Translations under genes and position numbers: made by a program
Part shown: piece by piece, positions 7,741-16,870 of the stretch
Layout of the letters: each line of letters begins with the position of its first letter
Position numbering within the stretch: the stretch's first letter is position 1
Notes under the pieces: model-generated
What the model was told of the DNA's origin: nothing
The model's database searches: none
The model's input: only the letters and a program-made list of their open reading frames with translations
Source: Halotia branconii CENA392
GTDB lineage: Bacteria; Cyanobacteriota; Cyanobacteriia; Cyanobacteriales; Nostocaceae
NCBI RefSeq assembly: GCF_029953635.1
Contig: NZ_CP124543.1
Location: 471,455 to 535,454 of the forward strand
DNA length: 64,000 nucleotides
Direction: 5' to 3'

Positions 7741-8739
7741 CTCCTCTGTAAACACTTCTCCTACAGCTAAGCGAGTACCATTAACAAAATCCCATCCCGA
7801 TTGGGGACGCTTACCAGCTGGCTGAACTTCTTGCAACAGCAATAAACCCTCGCCAGTTTGAGTAATTGCTCCAATTCCCTTGGCGACGCTTACTACTTCT
7901 CCTGGATTACCCGATAGATTTGATAAATCAGGCAGTTTTTGAAGTATGCTTTGTAAATCTGTGGGTAGCAGGCGATCGTAGGCAGAACCAAGGGGAATGG
8001 TAGCCGTAATCTTCAGCAGTTGGTTCCGAAAGCTAGTAGTACAGTTGGGATAAAAGCCTCGAATTTGATTGTGTAATTCAATAGCACTTTTCGACCAATC
8101 TAAGCCGTAATTTTGCTTTTGAATTAAAGGTGCGTAAGTCGCTTGTGAATTATCTTGAGGAATCGCTGCAATTTCTTGATTTTCTAACTTTAAGAGGGTT
8201 TCTAGCAATAAATCTCCACCAATTGCAGATAGCTTCTCGGCTAAATCTTGGGCATTATCTAATAATCCAATAGGTGTAGTGGCTTTCAGTAACATTGCCC
8301 CAGTATCCATACCCGCATCCATTAACATTGTAGTAATGCCTGTTTCCTTCTCACCGTTATACAGACACCATTGAATTGGAGCTGCACCTCGATATTTGGG
8401 TAAAATTGAGCCATGTACATTAATACAACCCAACTTCGGCATAGCTAAAATTTGTGGCGATAAAATCTGTCCATAAGCAACAACCACAAACACATCTGCA
8501 TCTAATTCTTGGAGTTTGCTTAAAGTCTCTATATCTTTCTTCACTCGCTGAGGTTGCCACACTGGTATATTATGAGCTAAGGCAACGTTTTTTACTGGTG
8601 AAGGAGTAAGTTTATTTCCTCGTTCCCGACGTTTATCTGGTTGAGTGACAACTGCCAAAACTTCAAATTTTGGTTGATTGAGTAACTTTTCTAAAGTGGG
8701 TATGGCAAATTGAGGAGTACCAAAAAAAACTAGTTTCAT
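7720..8739 (-). CDS. fmt: Methionyl-tRNA formyltransferase
   Basis: The protein starts [19 protein letters not shown], the classic Fmt N-terminus, so I place the start at 8739 and not at the in-frame ATG 33 nt upstream. It has the formyl-donor-binding core with the family signature [14 protein letters not shown] and the catalytic-region [17 protein letters not shown], then a C-terminal OB-like domain ending [13 protein letters not shown]. It formylates initiator Met-tRNA using 10-formyl-THF. The length of 339 aa is normal. The final residues (EEGLEARG) come from a heptamer repeat that supplies the stop codon. The upstream side carries a possible IS200/IS605-like remnant. Confidence 0.95.
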   Translation of the reverse strand: MKLVFFGTPQFAIPTLEKLLNQPKFEVLAVVTQPDKRRERGNKLTPSPVKNVALAHNIPVWQPQRVKKDIETLSKLQELDADVFVVVAYGQILSPQILAMPKLGCINVHGSILPKYRGAAPIQWCLYNGEKETGITTMLMDAGMDTGAMLLKATTPIGLLDNAQDLAEKLSAIGGDLLLETLLKLENQEIAAIPQDNSQATYAPLIQKQNYGLDWSKSAIELHNQIRGFYPNCTTSFRNQLLKITATIPLGSAYDRLLPTDLQSILQKLPDLSNLSGNPGEVVSVAKGIGAITQTGEGLLLLQEVQPAGKRPQSGWDFVNGTRLAVGEVFTEEGLEARG

Positions 8740-8761
8740 TAGTTTTGAATCAATAATCATT

Positions 8762-8985
8762 GACATACTCACCGCCCTTAAAATGCGGTGATTCTTGACG
8801 ACTCACTGCAACTTGCTACTGAAGTAGTCTTATAGTCGCTCCTCGTCCATTTAAGGTTGTGCCGATGCCCCATGCCGACCCTTCGGGTTCGCTACTTCGA
8901 CGGGACAGAAACTGACACCGCCGAGTAGACTCACCATTTCTATAATTGGTCTACAAAGATAGTATACATTGGTCTACAGAAGGAA
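8762..8985. mobile_element. Possible IS200/IS605-type remnant or MITE
   Basis: This 220-bp gap has no gene. Its left part contains the small hairpin CACCGC-(9 nt)-GCGGTG, as in ends of cyanobacterial IS200/IS605 elements. Its right part has the direct repeat TTGGTCTACA at about 8946 and 8970 separated by TATACAT-like sequence. In between is a short GC-rich segment with a CCCTTCGGG-type hairpin. There is no transposase fragment. The assignment rests on resemblance only. Confidence 0.35.
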
Positions 8986-8991
8986 GAGTTT

Positions 8992-10272
8992 TTAATTCTT
9001 TGCCTTTACCTTTTCTTGGTAATATTGTGCTGCTTGCGACATATTAAGTTGTAATAGCTTTTCATCTCCTAGCTGCTGACGAAAATGAGGCTTATGAGGC
9101 AATACCTGCAACTTACGAATAATTTCTGCTGCTACAGCTTTTGCTAATAGCGGTGGTACAGAGTTACCGATTTGGCGGAATCCATGCCATTTAGTCACAT
9201 GAAATCTAAACCAGTCCGGGTAAGAATGTAATCTTGCAGCTTCCCTGACTGTAATGCAGCGGGGTGTGAATGGATGAATCGGTCGAGGAGAGGTAAAAGA
9301 ACCTCTATATTTGTCTGTTCCTGCTCTTAAAGTGTTGCAAACACCAGCCGGATGTAGTTTATGAAAACGACTAATCGGCTCTCTCTCTCCCGGAATCGTC
9401 GCAGCGAAACGTTGAATAGTTGTGAGTGAGTGTTTTGTTCTCAGACTCGAAGAAAGGATTCGGGGATCAAAGTGACGCTGATATGCATAATCATCTACTA
9501 AAGTATTAATGCCGCGAAGTAGTAAAGCATAATTACTCGGTTTGCCATACTCTACTATTATCCAATCTCTATTTAATAACTCTGAGTAATTTTCTACTTC
9601 TGGTATATCTCCAATTGCTTCCCAGACTGTGGGGCTATTGGGAAGCATCGATAAATTTTGATTTGTAAAATTATTCGGCAATGCTTGTTTAGTAATTGGC
9701 TGGGGATATGGCGGTAACTCTACATCTTTCCTGGCCCCAATGAGAAATAATCTCTCGCGGGATTGTGGCACTCCATAATGAGCAGCATTGAGAATATGAT
9801 AATTTTCTGCTATTTGATAGCCATGAATTTTAAAATCGCCAATCAAAGCTTGCAGAATTTTTTTGTGTTCACCGACTGTAATTCCCCGAACATTTTCCAT
9901 TATAAAAAACTTCGGTTGTAGTTCTAAAACTAATCGATGAAAATGAAATACTAAAGAGTTTCGCGGGTCATCAAAAGCTCGTTTACCCATGAGTGAAAAG
10001 CCTTGACATGGAGAGCCACAAATGACTGCATCGATCTCGCGATCGCCAATTTCAGAACGCTGTCTAATTTCTTGGGCTGTAGTATCCACAACACTTTGAC
10101 ACAACACAGACCAAAAAGGAAAATTAAACTCATGTATAGCACAGTGAATCGGGTCTATTTCCACAGATGCCAACACATCAAAACCAGCTTGTTCAAAGCC
10201 AAGGGTCATGCCGCCAGCACCGGCGAACAAATCAACTGCGATCGGTCGTTGTTTTCTCAAATCATGAGCCAT
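8992..10272 (-). CDS. DNA (cytosine-5) methyltransferase
   Basis: The 426-aa protein shows the ordered m5C motifs: motif I DLFAGAGGMTLGFEQAG (residues 14-30), motif IV CGSPCQGFS with catalytic Cys89, motif VI ENVRG (126-130), motif VIII-like QSRERLFLIG, and motif X-like FRQIGNSVPP near residue 375. The target recognition region lies between. No restriction enzyme gene is next to it, so it is probably a solitary methylase. Cyanobacteria commonly carry a solitary m5C methylase for CGATCG (M.Ssp6803I/DmtC type), the core of HIP1; this gene is a candidate for that role, but the specificity cannot be read from sequence here. Confidence 0.93.
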   Translation of the reverse strand: MAHDLRKQRPIAVDLFAGAGGMTLGFEQAGFDVLASVEIDPIHCAIHEFNFPFWSVLCQSVVDTTAQEIRQRSEIGDREIDAVICGSPCQGFSLMGKRAFDDPRNSLVFHFHRLVLELQPKFFIMENVRGITVGEHKKILQALIGDFKIHGYQIAENYHILNAAHYGVPQSRERLFLIGARKDVELPPYPQPITKQALPNNFTNQNLSMLPNSPTVWEAIGDIPEVENYSELLNRDWIIVEYGKPSNYALLLRGINTLVDDYAYQRHFDPRILSSSLRTKHSLTTIQRFAATIPGEREPISRFHKLHPAGVCNTLRAGTDKYRGSFTSPRPIHPFTPRCITVREAARLHSYPDWFRFHVTKWHGFRQIGNSVPPLLAKAVAAEIIRKLQVLPHKPHFRQQLGDEKLLQLNMSQAAQYYQEKVKAKN

Positions 10273-10404
10273 GACACCTCAACATAATTCGTAATTGATA
10301 ATGACGTTTGCGGACTCGCTCTAAGCGTAGTTATACCGCAGACTTTATGTCATTAATAGAAATACTTCGGCGAATTACTCACAATCGGCGAAAGGATAGA
10401 GGTA

Positions 10405-10803
10405 ATGACAACAAAGCGGGTTCTAGTGGTTGATAACGAGCAATATATTCAAGAAGTTGCCAAGATTTGCTTAGAAACTGTCGCAGGTTGGGAAGTACTA
10501 ACAGCAAGTTCTGGTCAAGAGGGCATTGCTCAAGCCGTAGCTTGGCAACCAGATGTGATTTTATTAGATGTGATGATGCCAGATATGGATGGCATCACTA
10601 CCTTTGAAAAGTTACAAGCAAATTCAGTTACCCAAGAAATTCCAGTAATTTTGCTCACGGCGAAAATTCAGTCTGCTGACCGTCGCCGCTATAATCAAAT
10701 GGGCATGATTTCAGCGATCGCTAAACCGTTCAATCCCTTAGAATTAGCTAAACAAATAGCTGAGGTCTTGGGTTGGAGTTGGGAAACGCCTTTATCTCAG
10801 TAA
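10405..10803 (+). CDS. Single-domain response regulator (CheY-like)
   Basis: The 132-aa protein is one receiver domain. The phosphoacceptor is Asp55 in VILLDVMMPDMDG, the conserved Thr is in ILLTAK, and the Lys is in IAKPFNP. The acidic pair at the N-terminus reads Asp10-Asn11 (VVDNEQ), slightly unusual compared with Asp-Asp. There is no output domain, so it acts by protein contact or in a phosphorelay. The stop codon overlaps a downstream ATG (TAATG) of a possible small membrane protein. The large chemoreceptor-like gene at 11382-14369 is nearby but convergent. Confidence 0.9.
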   Translation: MTTKRVLVVDNEQYIQEVAKICLETVAGWEVLTASSGQEGIAQAVAWQPDVILLDVMMPDMDGITTFEKLQANSVTQEIPVILLTAKIQSADRRRYNQMGMISAIAKPFNPLELAKQIAEVLGWSWETPLSQ

Positions 10804-10958
10804 TGATAACTTCACTGTTGAAACGATTTGAGGTAGTGCTTAAACCAATATTTTCGCCAATTTTCTCTTGGGCTTTAGTCCAAAGTGTAGTAGCGATCGC
10901 AGTAGCAACAGCAGCCAATGTCACAGTGATCATAAATTCACTACGAATAAGTCTATAG
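10803..10958 (+). CDS. Possible small membrane protein, 51 aa, coupled to the response regulator
   Basis: The ATG overlaps the stop of the receiver gene as TAATG, a typical arrangement for translational coupling. The product begins MITSLLKRFEVVLK and has one hydrophobic segment (ALVQSVVAIAVATAANVTVI), so it would be a single-pass membrane peptide. I recognise no family. The overlap and the hydrophobic segment are the only support, and it may be a chance frame. Confidence 0.3.
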   Translation: MITSLLKRFEVVLKPIFSPIFSWALVQSVVAIAVATAANVTVIINSLRISL

Positions 10959-11381
10959 TGTCTAGTGGTTTGTCAACCCAAAAATGACGGGTGGAGGCAA
11001 GCAGGGGAGGCAGTGCGGTCTTGGGGGTTCCCCCCAGGAGCAACTGCCGTGAAGCAGGGGAAGCAGAGGAAGCAGGGGGAGAAAAGAACTGGACTTTTTC
11101 CCATTAACCCAGCAAAGTTGACTTGCCAGAGTACTAGTACAGCAAGGCGGAATTAAAAATTAAAAATTAAAAATGAACACAGCATAAGCTTTTCATTGAT
11201 TTGGAATGTGTGGTTTATTTTTGCCGAACTGTACTAATGGTCTATCGCATTAATTTTGAGGGTTAGAAGAACGAACCACAAAGTACGCTAAGAGCGCAAA
11301 GTTAAGAGTTAAAGAAGAGAAATTTAAAACCTAATTCAAATATCAAAACTTTTGGAAAAGACCATTAGTTTACTTGTAAAA
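10959..11381. other. Intergenic region with dispersed and short repeats
   Basis: No supported gene. It holds a copy of a dispersed repeat (about 10999-11055, GCGGTCTTGGGGGTT... with a CCCCC palindrome), runs of GCAGGGGA-like low-complexity sequence to about 11090, and three AATTAAA units near 11152-11172. The related larger repeat copies are at about 30000-30145 and 47165-47400. Confidence 0.6.
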
Positions 11382-14369
11382 CTACTTGTCTTCTTGGACA
11401 ATTGCTGTCAATTTAGCTAGTGACTGAACCACCTCTACAGTTTTTTCTGATGTCTGATTAGCAATAGTTGCAACTTCTAAAATAGATTGGTTAGCGGCAG
11501 TTGAAATGATGTCTTGGTTGGCAGCTGTTTGGGTAAGTTCCTCAATCAGTGCGTTAACTTGGGTGCTAATAGCGGTAATTTGATTGAGTTTTTCTTGAGC
11601 TGCTTTTGCTGTTTGAATCCCTGCGATCGCCTGTTCTTGTCCAGTCTGCACTAACGCCGTAACTTCGTGATCTGTGGTGTGAATTTCTCCAACCAAAGAT
11701 TTAATTTTGGTAATATCACTATCCAATTGTTGCCCCAAAGCCAGAATTTTTTCCGCTGCAAATTCTTGACTTGCTTCGCCAGTACGAGTAGCTTCCAGGG
11801 CGATTTTCATGGCATGAAACTTGATTTGTGCCACAGTCTGACCGATTACAGTCACTTCTTGGTCAAGATTATGGGCAGGCTGTTCCAAACACTTAACTTT
11901 GGCGGCAACTTCCATAACTATGACTTGAATTGCAGAAATATAATCTGCAATTTGATATATGCTTTCTTGCCCATCTTGTGTTAAAATACTAAACTGCTGC
12001 TCTTGGTTGTCTGTTTGTTGAATACGAAGCAGCATTTGCCCAGTTAAATTAGCCAATTCTTGAATTTGATTGTAGGCAGATGTTACAGACTTCATCTGGG
12101 TAAGTGTTACAGAAGATAGAGTTTCCACAACAGCTTCACTATCTCTGAGCAGTTTTGACACTTGATGTTGAAATGCTGCATTATTTTGATGCTGTTGGTG
12201 GAAGGCAGATTCCACAGATGTATATGCCTGTTCTACTTGCTCTAGGAGCCTAGCATGGTCGAGAGCAAATCCTACCTGCATCGCTAACTGAACCACCAAA
12301 TCAATCTCAGATTGCTGCCACTCCCTAGGTGTAGCACACTGATGGGCAATTAATAAGCCAAATAATTTTTCGTCTTTGAGAATGGGTGCAACTAAATTCG
12401 CCTTGACTGCAAAAGGTTCGAGTTGACTAATGTGACAAGCACTCAACCCCGCTTCATAAATATTGTTGACAGCTTGAACTCGACCTGCTTGGTATTGTTC
12501 CACGTAGCCTTCGGCGAAACAAGGGTCTTTGATATTGGCTCGTAATGCTTTAGGAAAACCGGGAAGCACTGCTTCGGCAATTACAGTACCGTACCAATGA
12601 TCATCAAAGCTATAAACCATGACTCTGTCAGTACTCAGAGCTTTACGAATTTCCTCAACGGTAGTTTTTAGCACATCTGCTTCGTTGAGCGATCGCCTAA
12701 TTTGGCGGGTAATATCTCCTAGTAAATGAGTGCGTGTTCCTTCAGTATCAATGCGCTGGAGCAATCTGGCATGGTCGAGAGCAAATCCTACTTGCATAGC
12801 TAACTGAGCCAGCAAATCAATTTCAAACTGCTGCCACTCTCTCGGTGCAGCACACTGATGAGCAATCAATAAGCCAAATAATTGGTCATCTTTGAGAATG
12901 GGTGCAACCAAATTCGCCTTGACTGCAAAAGGTTCGAGTTGACTCAGATGACAAGCACTCAGTCCCGCTGCAAAAATATTGTTGACAGCTTGAACTCGAC
13001 CTGCTTGGTATTGTTCCACGTAGCCTTCGGCAAAACAAGGATCTTTGATGTTGGCTCGTAATGCCTTAGGAAAACCAGGAAGTACTGCTTCGGCAATTAC
13101 AGTGCCATACCAATTACGATCAAAGCTATAAATCATTACCCTGTCAGCACTTAGGGTTTTGCGAATTTCATCAACGGTGATTTTGAGGACATCTTCTTCG
13201 TTAAGCGATCGCCGAATCTGACGGGTAAGATCTATGATTAATTGAGCTTTATCAGCCCTAGTATCCATTTGTTCTACCAGTCTGGCATGGTCGAGGGCAA
13301 ATCCTACTTGCGTGGCAATTTGGGCGAACAAATCAATCTCAGGTTGTTGCCAAAAGCGGGGTGCAGAACACTGATGCCCAATCAATAAGCTAAATAACTG
13401 GTTATCTTTAATGATCGGTGCAATTAAATTTGCTTTGACTGCAAATCGTTCTAATAAACCAATATGGCAATCGTTAAGGTTGGCTTGATAAATATCATCG
13501 ATCGCTAAAACGCGACCTTGGCGGTATTGTTCGATATATCTTTCTGTAAAACAGGGATCTGAAACAGTCGCCCATAAAGTTTTTGGCAAACTAGGTGCTA
13601 CAGCTTCTTCAACAAACGTGCCACTGCCACTAGAGTCAAAGCGAAAAATAACTACACGGTCTATTCTCAAAGCTTTGCGAACTTCTGCAACAGTCGTTTT
13701 CAGGACATCTTCTTCCGAAAGTGCTTCTTGAATACGACGAGTAATCTTCATTAATACCTGAGAGCGTTCGGCTTCAGACTCTTGTTTCCAGAGTAACTCT
13801 GGTAATTGCTGTTGCAGGAGGCTAATGTTGGCCTTTAAAGCGGCTAATTCATCTTTGCCAGCAACACGAGATCGCGTCGTTACTTGCTCTAGACGTAACC
13901 TATTGACTAAAGCGGTAGAAATCTTGGCAGCAGACAAAACTGGACGCGTAGCCCGATTGGCTACAAAAGCGGCGATCGCTCCTGCTACTAAAGCGATCGC
14001 CCCAGCTTCCAGTAATAAAAATGATTTGTGTTTTTCTAATGCTTCTGCAACTGCGGTACTTGTTTGTTGTTCTGAAGTAATCTGCCGAGTAATAGATTGA
14101 CTGCTAAAGTAGCTACCTGTACCAACTGCTACTACTGGGAACATAGTCAAAGCGATCGCCCAGGCAGTTACTTTTGACTTCAGGCTCCACTTTTGCTGCC
14201 TTTGTTGCTGATGCAAAATAGACTTTGAAGGACTTAAGTAACTTTTGGGATTTGTCACCCGTTCATTAATACTAGTCTGAGAATTACCAATCACGGTTTT
14301 GTCTGGGTTTTCAACAGAACCTTTGTTAGCGATATTACCATTAGATTTATCAAAAGAAGGTTGAGTCAT
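11382..14369 (-). CDS. Methyl-accepting chemotaxis-like protein with three tandem DXCF-type cyanobacteriochrome GAF domains
   Basis: The 995-aa protein has a 60-residue polar N-terminus, two membrane segments (about 67-87 and 117-137), a HAMP-like linker, three GAF domains (about 205-365, 380-537, 553-710) and a C-terminal MCP-like coiled coil. Each GAF has a DPCF motif (Cys273, Cys445, Cys617) and a Cys-His pair (Cys301, Cys473, Cys645). The two cysteines are exactly 28 residues apart in all three, as in the blue/green photoreceptor TePixJ. All three may therefore bind bilin. GAF2 and GAF3 are nearly identical, indicating recent duplication. The signalling tip is strongly diverged (AMKIALEATRTGEASQEFA). 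By analogy it may steer phototaxis of hormogonia. No cheA, cheW or pil gene is adjacent. Confidence 0.85.
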   Translation of the reverse strand: MTQPSFDKSNGNIANKGSVENPDKTVIGNSQTSINERVTNPKSYLSPSKSILHQQQRQQKWSLKSKVTAWAIALTMFPVVAVGTGSYFSSQSITRQITSEQQTSTAVAEALEKHKSFLLLEAGAIALVAGAIAAFVANRATRPVLSAAKISTALVNRLRLEQVTTRSRVAGKDELAALKANISLLQQQLPELLWKQESEAERSQVLMKITRRIQEALSEEDVLKTTVAEVRKALRIDRVVIFRFDSSGSGTFVEEAVAPSLPKTLWATVSDPCFTERYIEQYRQGRVLAIDDIYQANLNDCHIGLLERFAVKANLIAPIIKDNQLFSLLIGHQCSAPRFWQQPEIDLFAQIATQVGFALDHARLVEQMDTRADKAQLIIDLTRQIRRSLNEEDVLKITVDEIRKTLSADRVMIYSFDRNWYGTVIAEAVLPGFPKALRANIKDPCFAEGYVEQYQAGRVQAVNNIFAAGLSACHLSQLEPFAVKANLVAPILKDDQLFGLLIAHQCAAPREWQQFEIDLLAQLAMQVGFALDHARLLQRIDTEGTRTHLLGDITRQIRRSLNEADVLKTTVEEIRKALSTDRVMVYSFDDHWYGTVIAEAVLPGFPKALRANIKDPCFAEGYVEQYQAGRVQAVNNIYEAGLSACHISQLEPFAVKANLVAPILKDEKLFGLLIAHQCATPREWQQSEIDLVVQLAMQVGFALDHARLLEQVEQAYTSVESAFHQQHQNNAAFQHQVSKLLRDSEAVVETLSSVTLTQMKSVTSAYNQIQELANLTGQMLLRIQQTDNQEQQFSILTQDGQESIYQIADYISAIQVIVMEVAAKVKCLEQPAHNLDQEVTVIGQTVAQIKFHAMKIALEATRTGEASQEFAAEKILALGQQLDSDITKIKSLVGEIHTTDHEVTALVQTGQEQAIAGIQTAKAAQEKLNQITAISTQVNALIEELTQTAANQDIISTAANQSILEVATIANQTSEKTVEVVQSLAKLTAIVQEDK

Positions 14370-14563
14370 CGATAAAACCTTGCCAAGATTGAATTGGCAC
14401 AGCTAAATTGACTAGTATATTTTGCAAACAGGTGGTAAAAATTCCACCTACAAAAGTATAAATAACTGGGAACGCAGGGGAGCAGAGGACAGTAAACAGT
14501 CAACAGTGAAAACTGATAACTGTCTATGCCTTATGCCCAATGCCCCATGCCCCATGCCCAATA

Positions 14564-15823
14564 TCACAAATGTTTTGCTAATTCTGGAGTTCGCCCTTTT
14601 AAACCAATCATTAATTTGAGCGTAAACACTTTCAACATAGGCACTCGCTGCATTACCCATAAACCCATACGACGAACTACTACTAAAGGTAAGAAATTGT
14701 TAGAAAACATCCGATCTAATAAATCTGTGAATCCTAAAATTGTTAAGTTTTCCCACTGCCGCCAACGTTCATAGCGCTTCAGTATCTTAACATTGCCAAT
14801 ATCTTGACCAGCTTTGTGTGCAGTTTGGATTACTTGCGCTAAAGCAGCCGCATCTCGAATACCCAAATTTAAACCTTGTCCGCCCACAGGATGGCAATTG
14901 TGAGCTGCATCACCAATTAATGCTAATCTTGGCAGAACATAGCGATCGCTTTGCATCAGTTGTACTGGAAAAATAAAGCGATCACCTAGTAATTCCAATT
15001 TGCCCATTTGATTACCATAGCGGCGGCTAAGTTCTGTTAAAAATTGCTGATCATCTAAAGCACACAAGGCTTTGGCTTCTTCATGAGGGGCTGTCCATAC
15101 AATCCGGCAACGGTTACCTGGCAAAGGTAAAATTGCAAACGGCCCACTATTCCAAAATCTTTCGTAGGCAGTATCATTATGAGGTTTTTCTGGTTTCACA
15201 AAGGCGACAATGCAAGACTGCCAATATTTCCAGCCTGAGGTTTTGATGCCAGCCCCTTGACGAATCGGCGATCGCGCTCCATCGGCGGCTACTAGTAATT
15301 TACTACGTACTGTCTGTATTTGGTCGGCAATTTTGATATCTATTACTACTATGTCTTGCTGATATTTGATATTTACCACTTCTGCTGGACACAGATAAGT
15401 CACATTAGGACAATTTTGCACAAACTCTTGCAATGGTTGTAATAGTGCTTGATGTTCTGCTACATAACCTAATTCTGGCGTACCAATATCATTGGTTTTA
15501 AATTCCACCACATTGGGATAATCGGCATCAGACAGACGAACTTGGCGATATTTAGCAATTTGAGGTAGTATTTTGTCCCAAACACCAATGCCTTGGTAAA
15601 TCAACGCCGAAAGCATGTGTACTGCGTAGGCTTGGCCTTTAGCTACTGCCGCTGATGTTACTCTGGCCTCAATTAGCAGTACATTCAAGTCAGAATCTTT
15701 TAAGGCAGAGGCTAGGGTTAAACCAGTAATTCCACCGCCTACAATTACCAAATCATAGTCGTATCCCCGGATGTCTGGGGAGAATTGCTGAGGGGGAAGT
15801 GTTTGAGTTAGCTGCGTCGCCAT
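14564..15823 (-). CDS. FAD-dependent hydroxylase, UbiH/Coq6 family
   Basis: The 419-aa protein has the ADP-binding motif DLVIVGGGITGLTLASAL near residue 25, a middle DG motif LVAADGARSPIR, and the second FAD motif ALIGDAAHNCHPVGGQGLNLG near residue 305. Together these identify the aromatic-ring hydroxylase group that includes UbiH and UbiF. Such cyanobacterial proteins are often annotated as 2-polyprenyl-6-methoxyphenol hydroxylase-like; since cyanobacteria make plastoquinone, the real substrate is uncertain. The start ATG gives a 20-residue leader before the first strand. It stands alone on the minus strand. Downstream, 14530-14562 holds ATGCCC-type heptamers. Confidence 0.85.
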   Translation of the reverse strand: MATQLTQTLPPQQFSPDIRGYDYDLVIVGGGITGLTLASALKDSDLNVLLIEARVTSAAVAKGQAYAVHMLSALIYQGIGVWDKILPQIAKYRQVRLSDADYPNVVEFKTNDIGTPELGYVAEHQALLQPLQEFVQNCPNVTYLCPAEVVNIKYQQDIVVIDIKIADQIQTVRSKLLVAADGARSPIRQGAGIKTSGWKYWQSCIVAFVKPEKPHNDTAYERFWNSGPFAILPLPGNRCRIVWTAPHEEAKALCALDDQQFLTELSRRYGNQMGKLELLGDRFIFPVQLMQSDRYVLPRLALIGDAAHNCHPVGGQGLNLGIRDAAALAQVIQTAHKAGQDIGNVKILKRYERWRQWENLTILGFTDLLDRMFSNNFLPLVVVRRMGLWVMQRVPMLKVFTLKLMIGLKGRTPELAKHL

Positions 15824-15994
15824 TATTAAGACAAATTAAGCAATCTTAATTACTATTGTGACGCGATCGCCTAGTTCTGAGCAAGTAAAATCAAGTTGAA
15901 AATGAGCGAGAGCAAAGCTTTTTTACGTATTATGTCACTTTTTGCACTAAAATCTGCCTTAAGTTCCATAAGGGAAATGTGATTTCAGGAAATT

Positions 15995-16867
15995 GTGAAA
16001 ACAGGTACCCTTTTTTATAGGCTTTTTCAAGCCTCCCCCAGCATATTTTTTGAATTAATCGATCAACCTGGAACTGATGCTAATAGCTATCAATTCACTT
16101 CCATCGAACTGAAACAACAAGCATTTCGTCTTGATGGGGTGTTTTTACCAAAATCTAATAACCCTAATCAACCAATCTATTTTCTGGAAGTACAATTTCA
16201 GAAAGACAAGATTTTCTATCAGCGTGTCTTTGCAGAAATATTTTTGTATTTGCATCAATACCAAAGCATCAACGACTGGCGTGCAGTTGTAATCTTTCCC
16301 AGGCGGAGTTTGGAACCTGAAGAGACTAGACCGTATGATTTTTTACTAAACAGTCCTTTAGTACAACGTGTATATTTAAATGAGTCAGGAGAAAAAGCAG
16401 ATACTTCAATAGGTGTTGGTATTGTGCAGCTAGTTGTGGAACGCAAAAGTAGCACAGTCATCAAAGCTAGACAGCTAATTGAGCAAGCTAAACAGCAGTT
16501 GACAGATGCGCGTACTCAGCAAGAAATTATAGAATTTATTGAAACGGTAGTAATTTACAAATTTCCCAAACTGAGCCGCGAAGAGGTAGAAGCTATGTTA
16601 GGGTTGGATGCCATTAGAAATACCAGAGTTTATCAAGAAGCTAAAGAAGAAGGCAAGATTGAAGGCAAGATCGAAGGCAAGATTGAAGGGAAAATCGAAG
16701 GCAAGATCGAAGGTAAGATTGAAGGGAAAATCGAAGGTAAGATCGAAGGCAAGATCGAAGCGGTTCCTCGCTTGTTAAAGTTAGGGCTGAGTCTGGAGCA
16801 AATTGCTGAGGCTCTAGAATTAGAAATTGATCTAGTACGACAAGCTACCACAAAACTGTCTTCTTAA
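15995..16867 (+). CDS. Rpn-family (DUF2887) recombination-promoting nuclease/putative transposase
   Basis: The 290-aa product starts at a GTG (MKTGTLFYRLFQASP) and matches the Rpn/DUF2887 group of PD-(D/E)XK nucleases that is widespread in cyanobacteria. Nuclease-core features are FRLDGVFLP (acidic residue) and IYFLEVQFQKDK (ExQ-type catalytic strand). The C-terminal part has LSREEVEAMLGLD, then a charged linker made of nine EGKI repeats, then RLLKLGLSLEQIAEALEL, a helix-turn-helix-like tail common in this family. The repeat linker is encoded by nine 12-bp units at 16649-16756 and is likely to vary in length. Next to it is a truncated paralog. Confidence 0.8.
   Translation: MKTGTLFYRLFQASPSIFFELIDQPGTDANSYQFTSIELKQQAFRLDGVFLPKSNNPNQPIYFLEVQFQKDKIFYQRVFAEIFLYLHQYQSINDWRAVVIFPRRSLEPEETRPYDFLLNSPLVQRVYLNESGEKADTSIGVGIVQLVVERKSSTVIKARQLIEQAKQQLTDARTQQEIIEFIETVVIYKFPKLSREEVEAMLGLDAIRNTRVYQEAKEEGKIEGKIEGKIEGKIEGKIEGKIEGKIEGKIEGKIEAVPRLLKLGLSLEQIAEALELEIDLVRQATTKLSS
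16649..16756 (+). repeat. Nine tandem 12-bp units coding EGKI
   Basis: Units of GAAGGCAAGATY and close variants (GAAGGGAAAATC, GAAGGTAAGATT) run without interruption for 108 bp, in frame, inside the Rpn gene. They encode a charged, probably helical or flexible linker. Such exact short units are prone to slippage, which would preserve the frame. Confidence 0.95.
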
Positions 16868-16870
16868 AGA

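Noticed and set aside
10965..11156. 63-codon plus-strand frame
   Set aside because: Entirely made of dispersed repeat and GCAGGGG-type low-complexity sequence.
16633..16851. Antisense frame with repeated ILPSILPSI
   Set aside because: Shadow of the 12-bp EGKI repeat in the Rpn gene.
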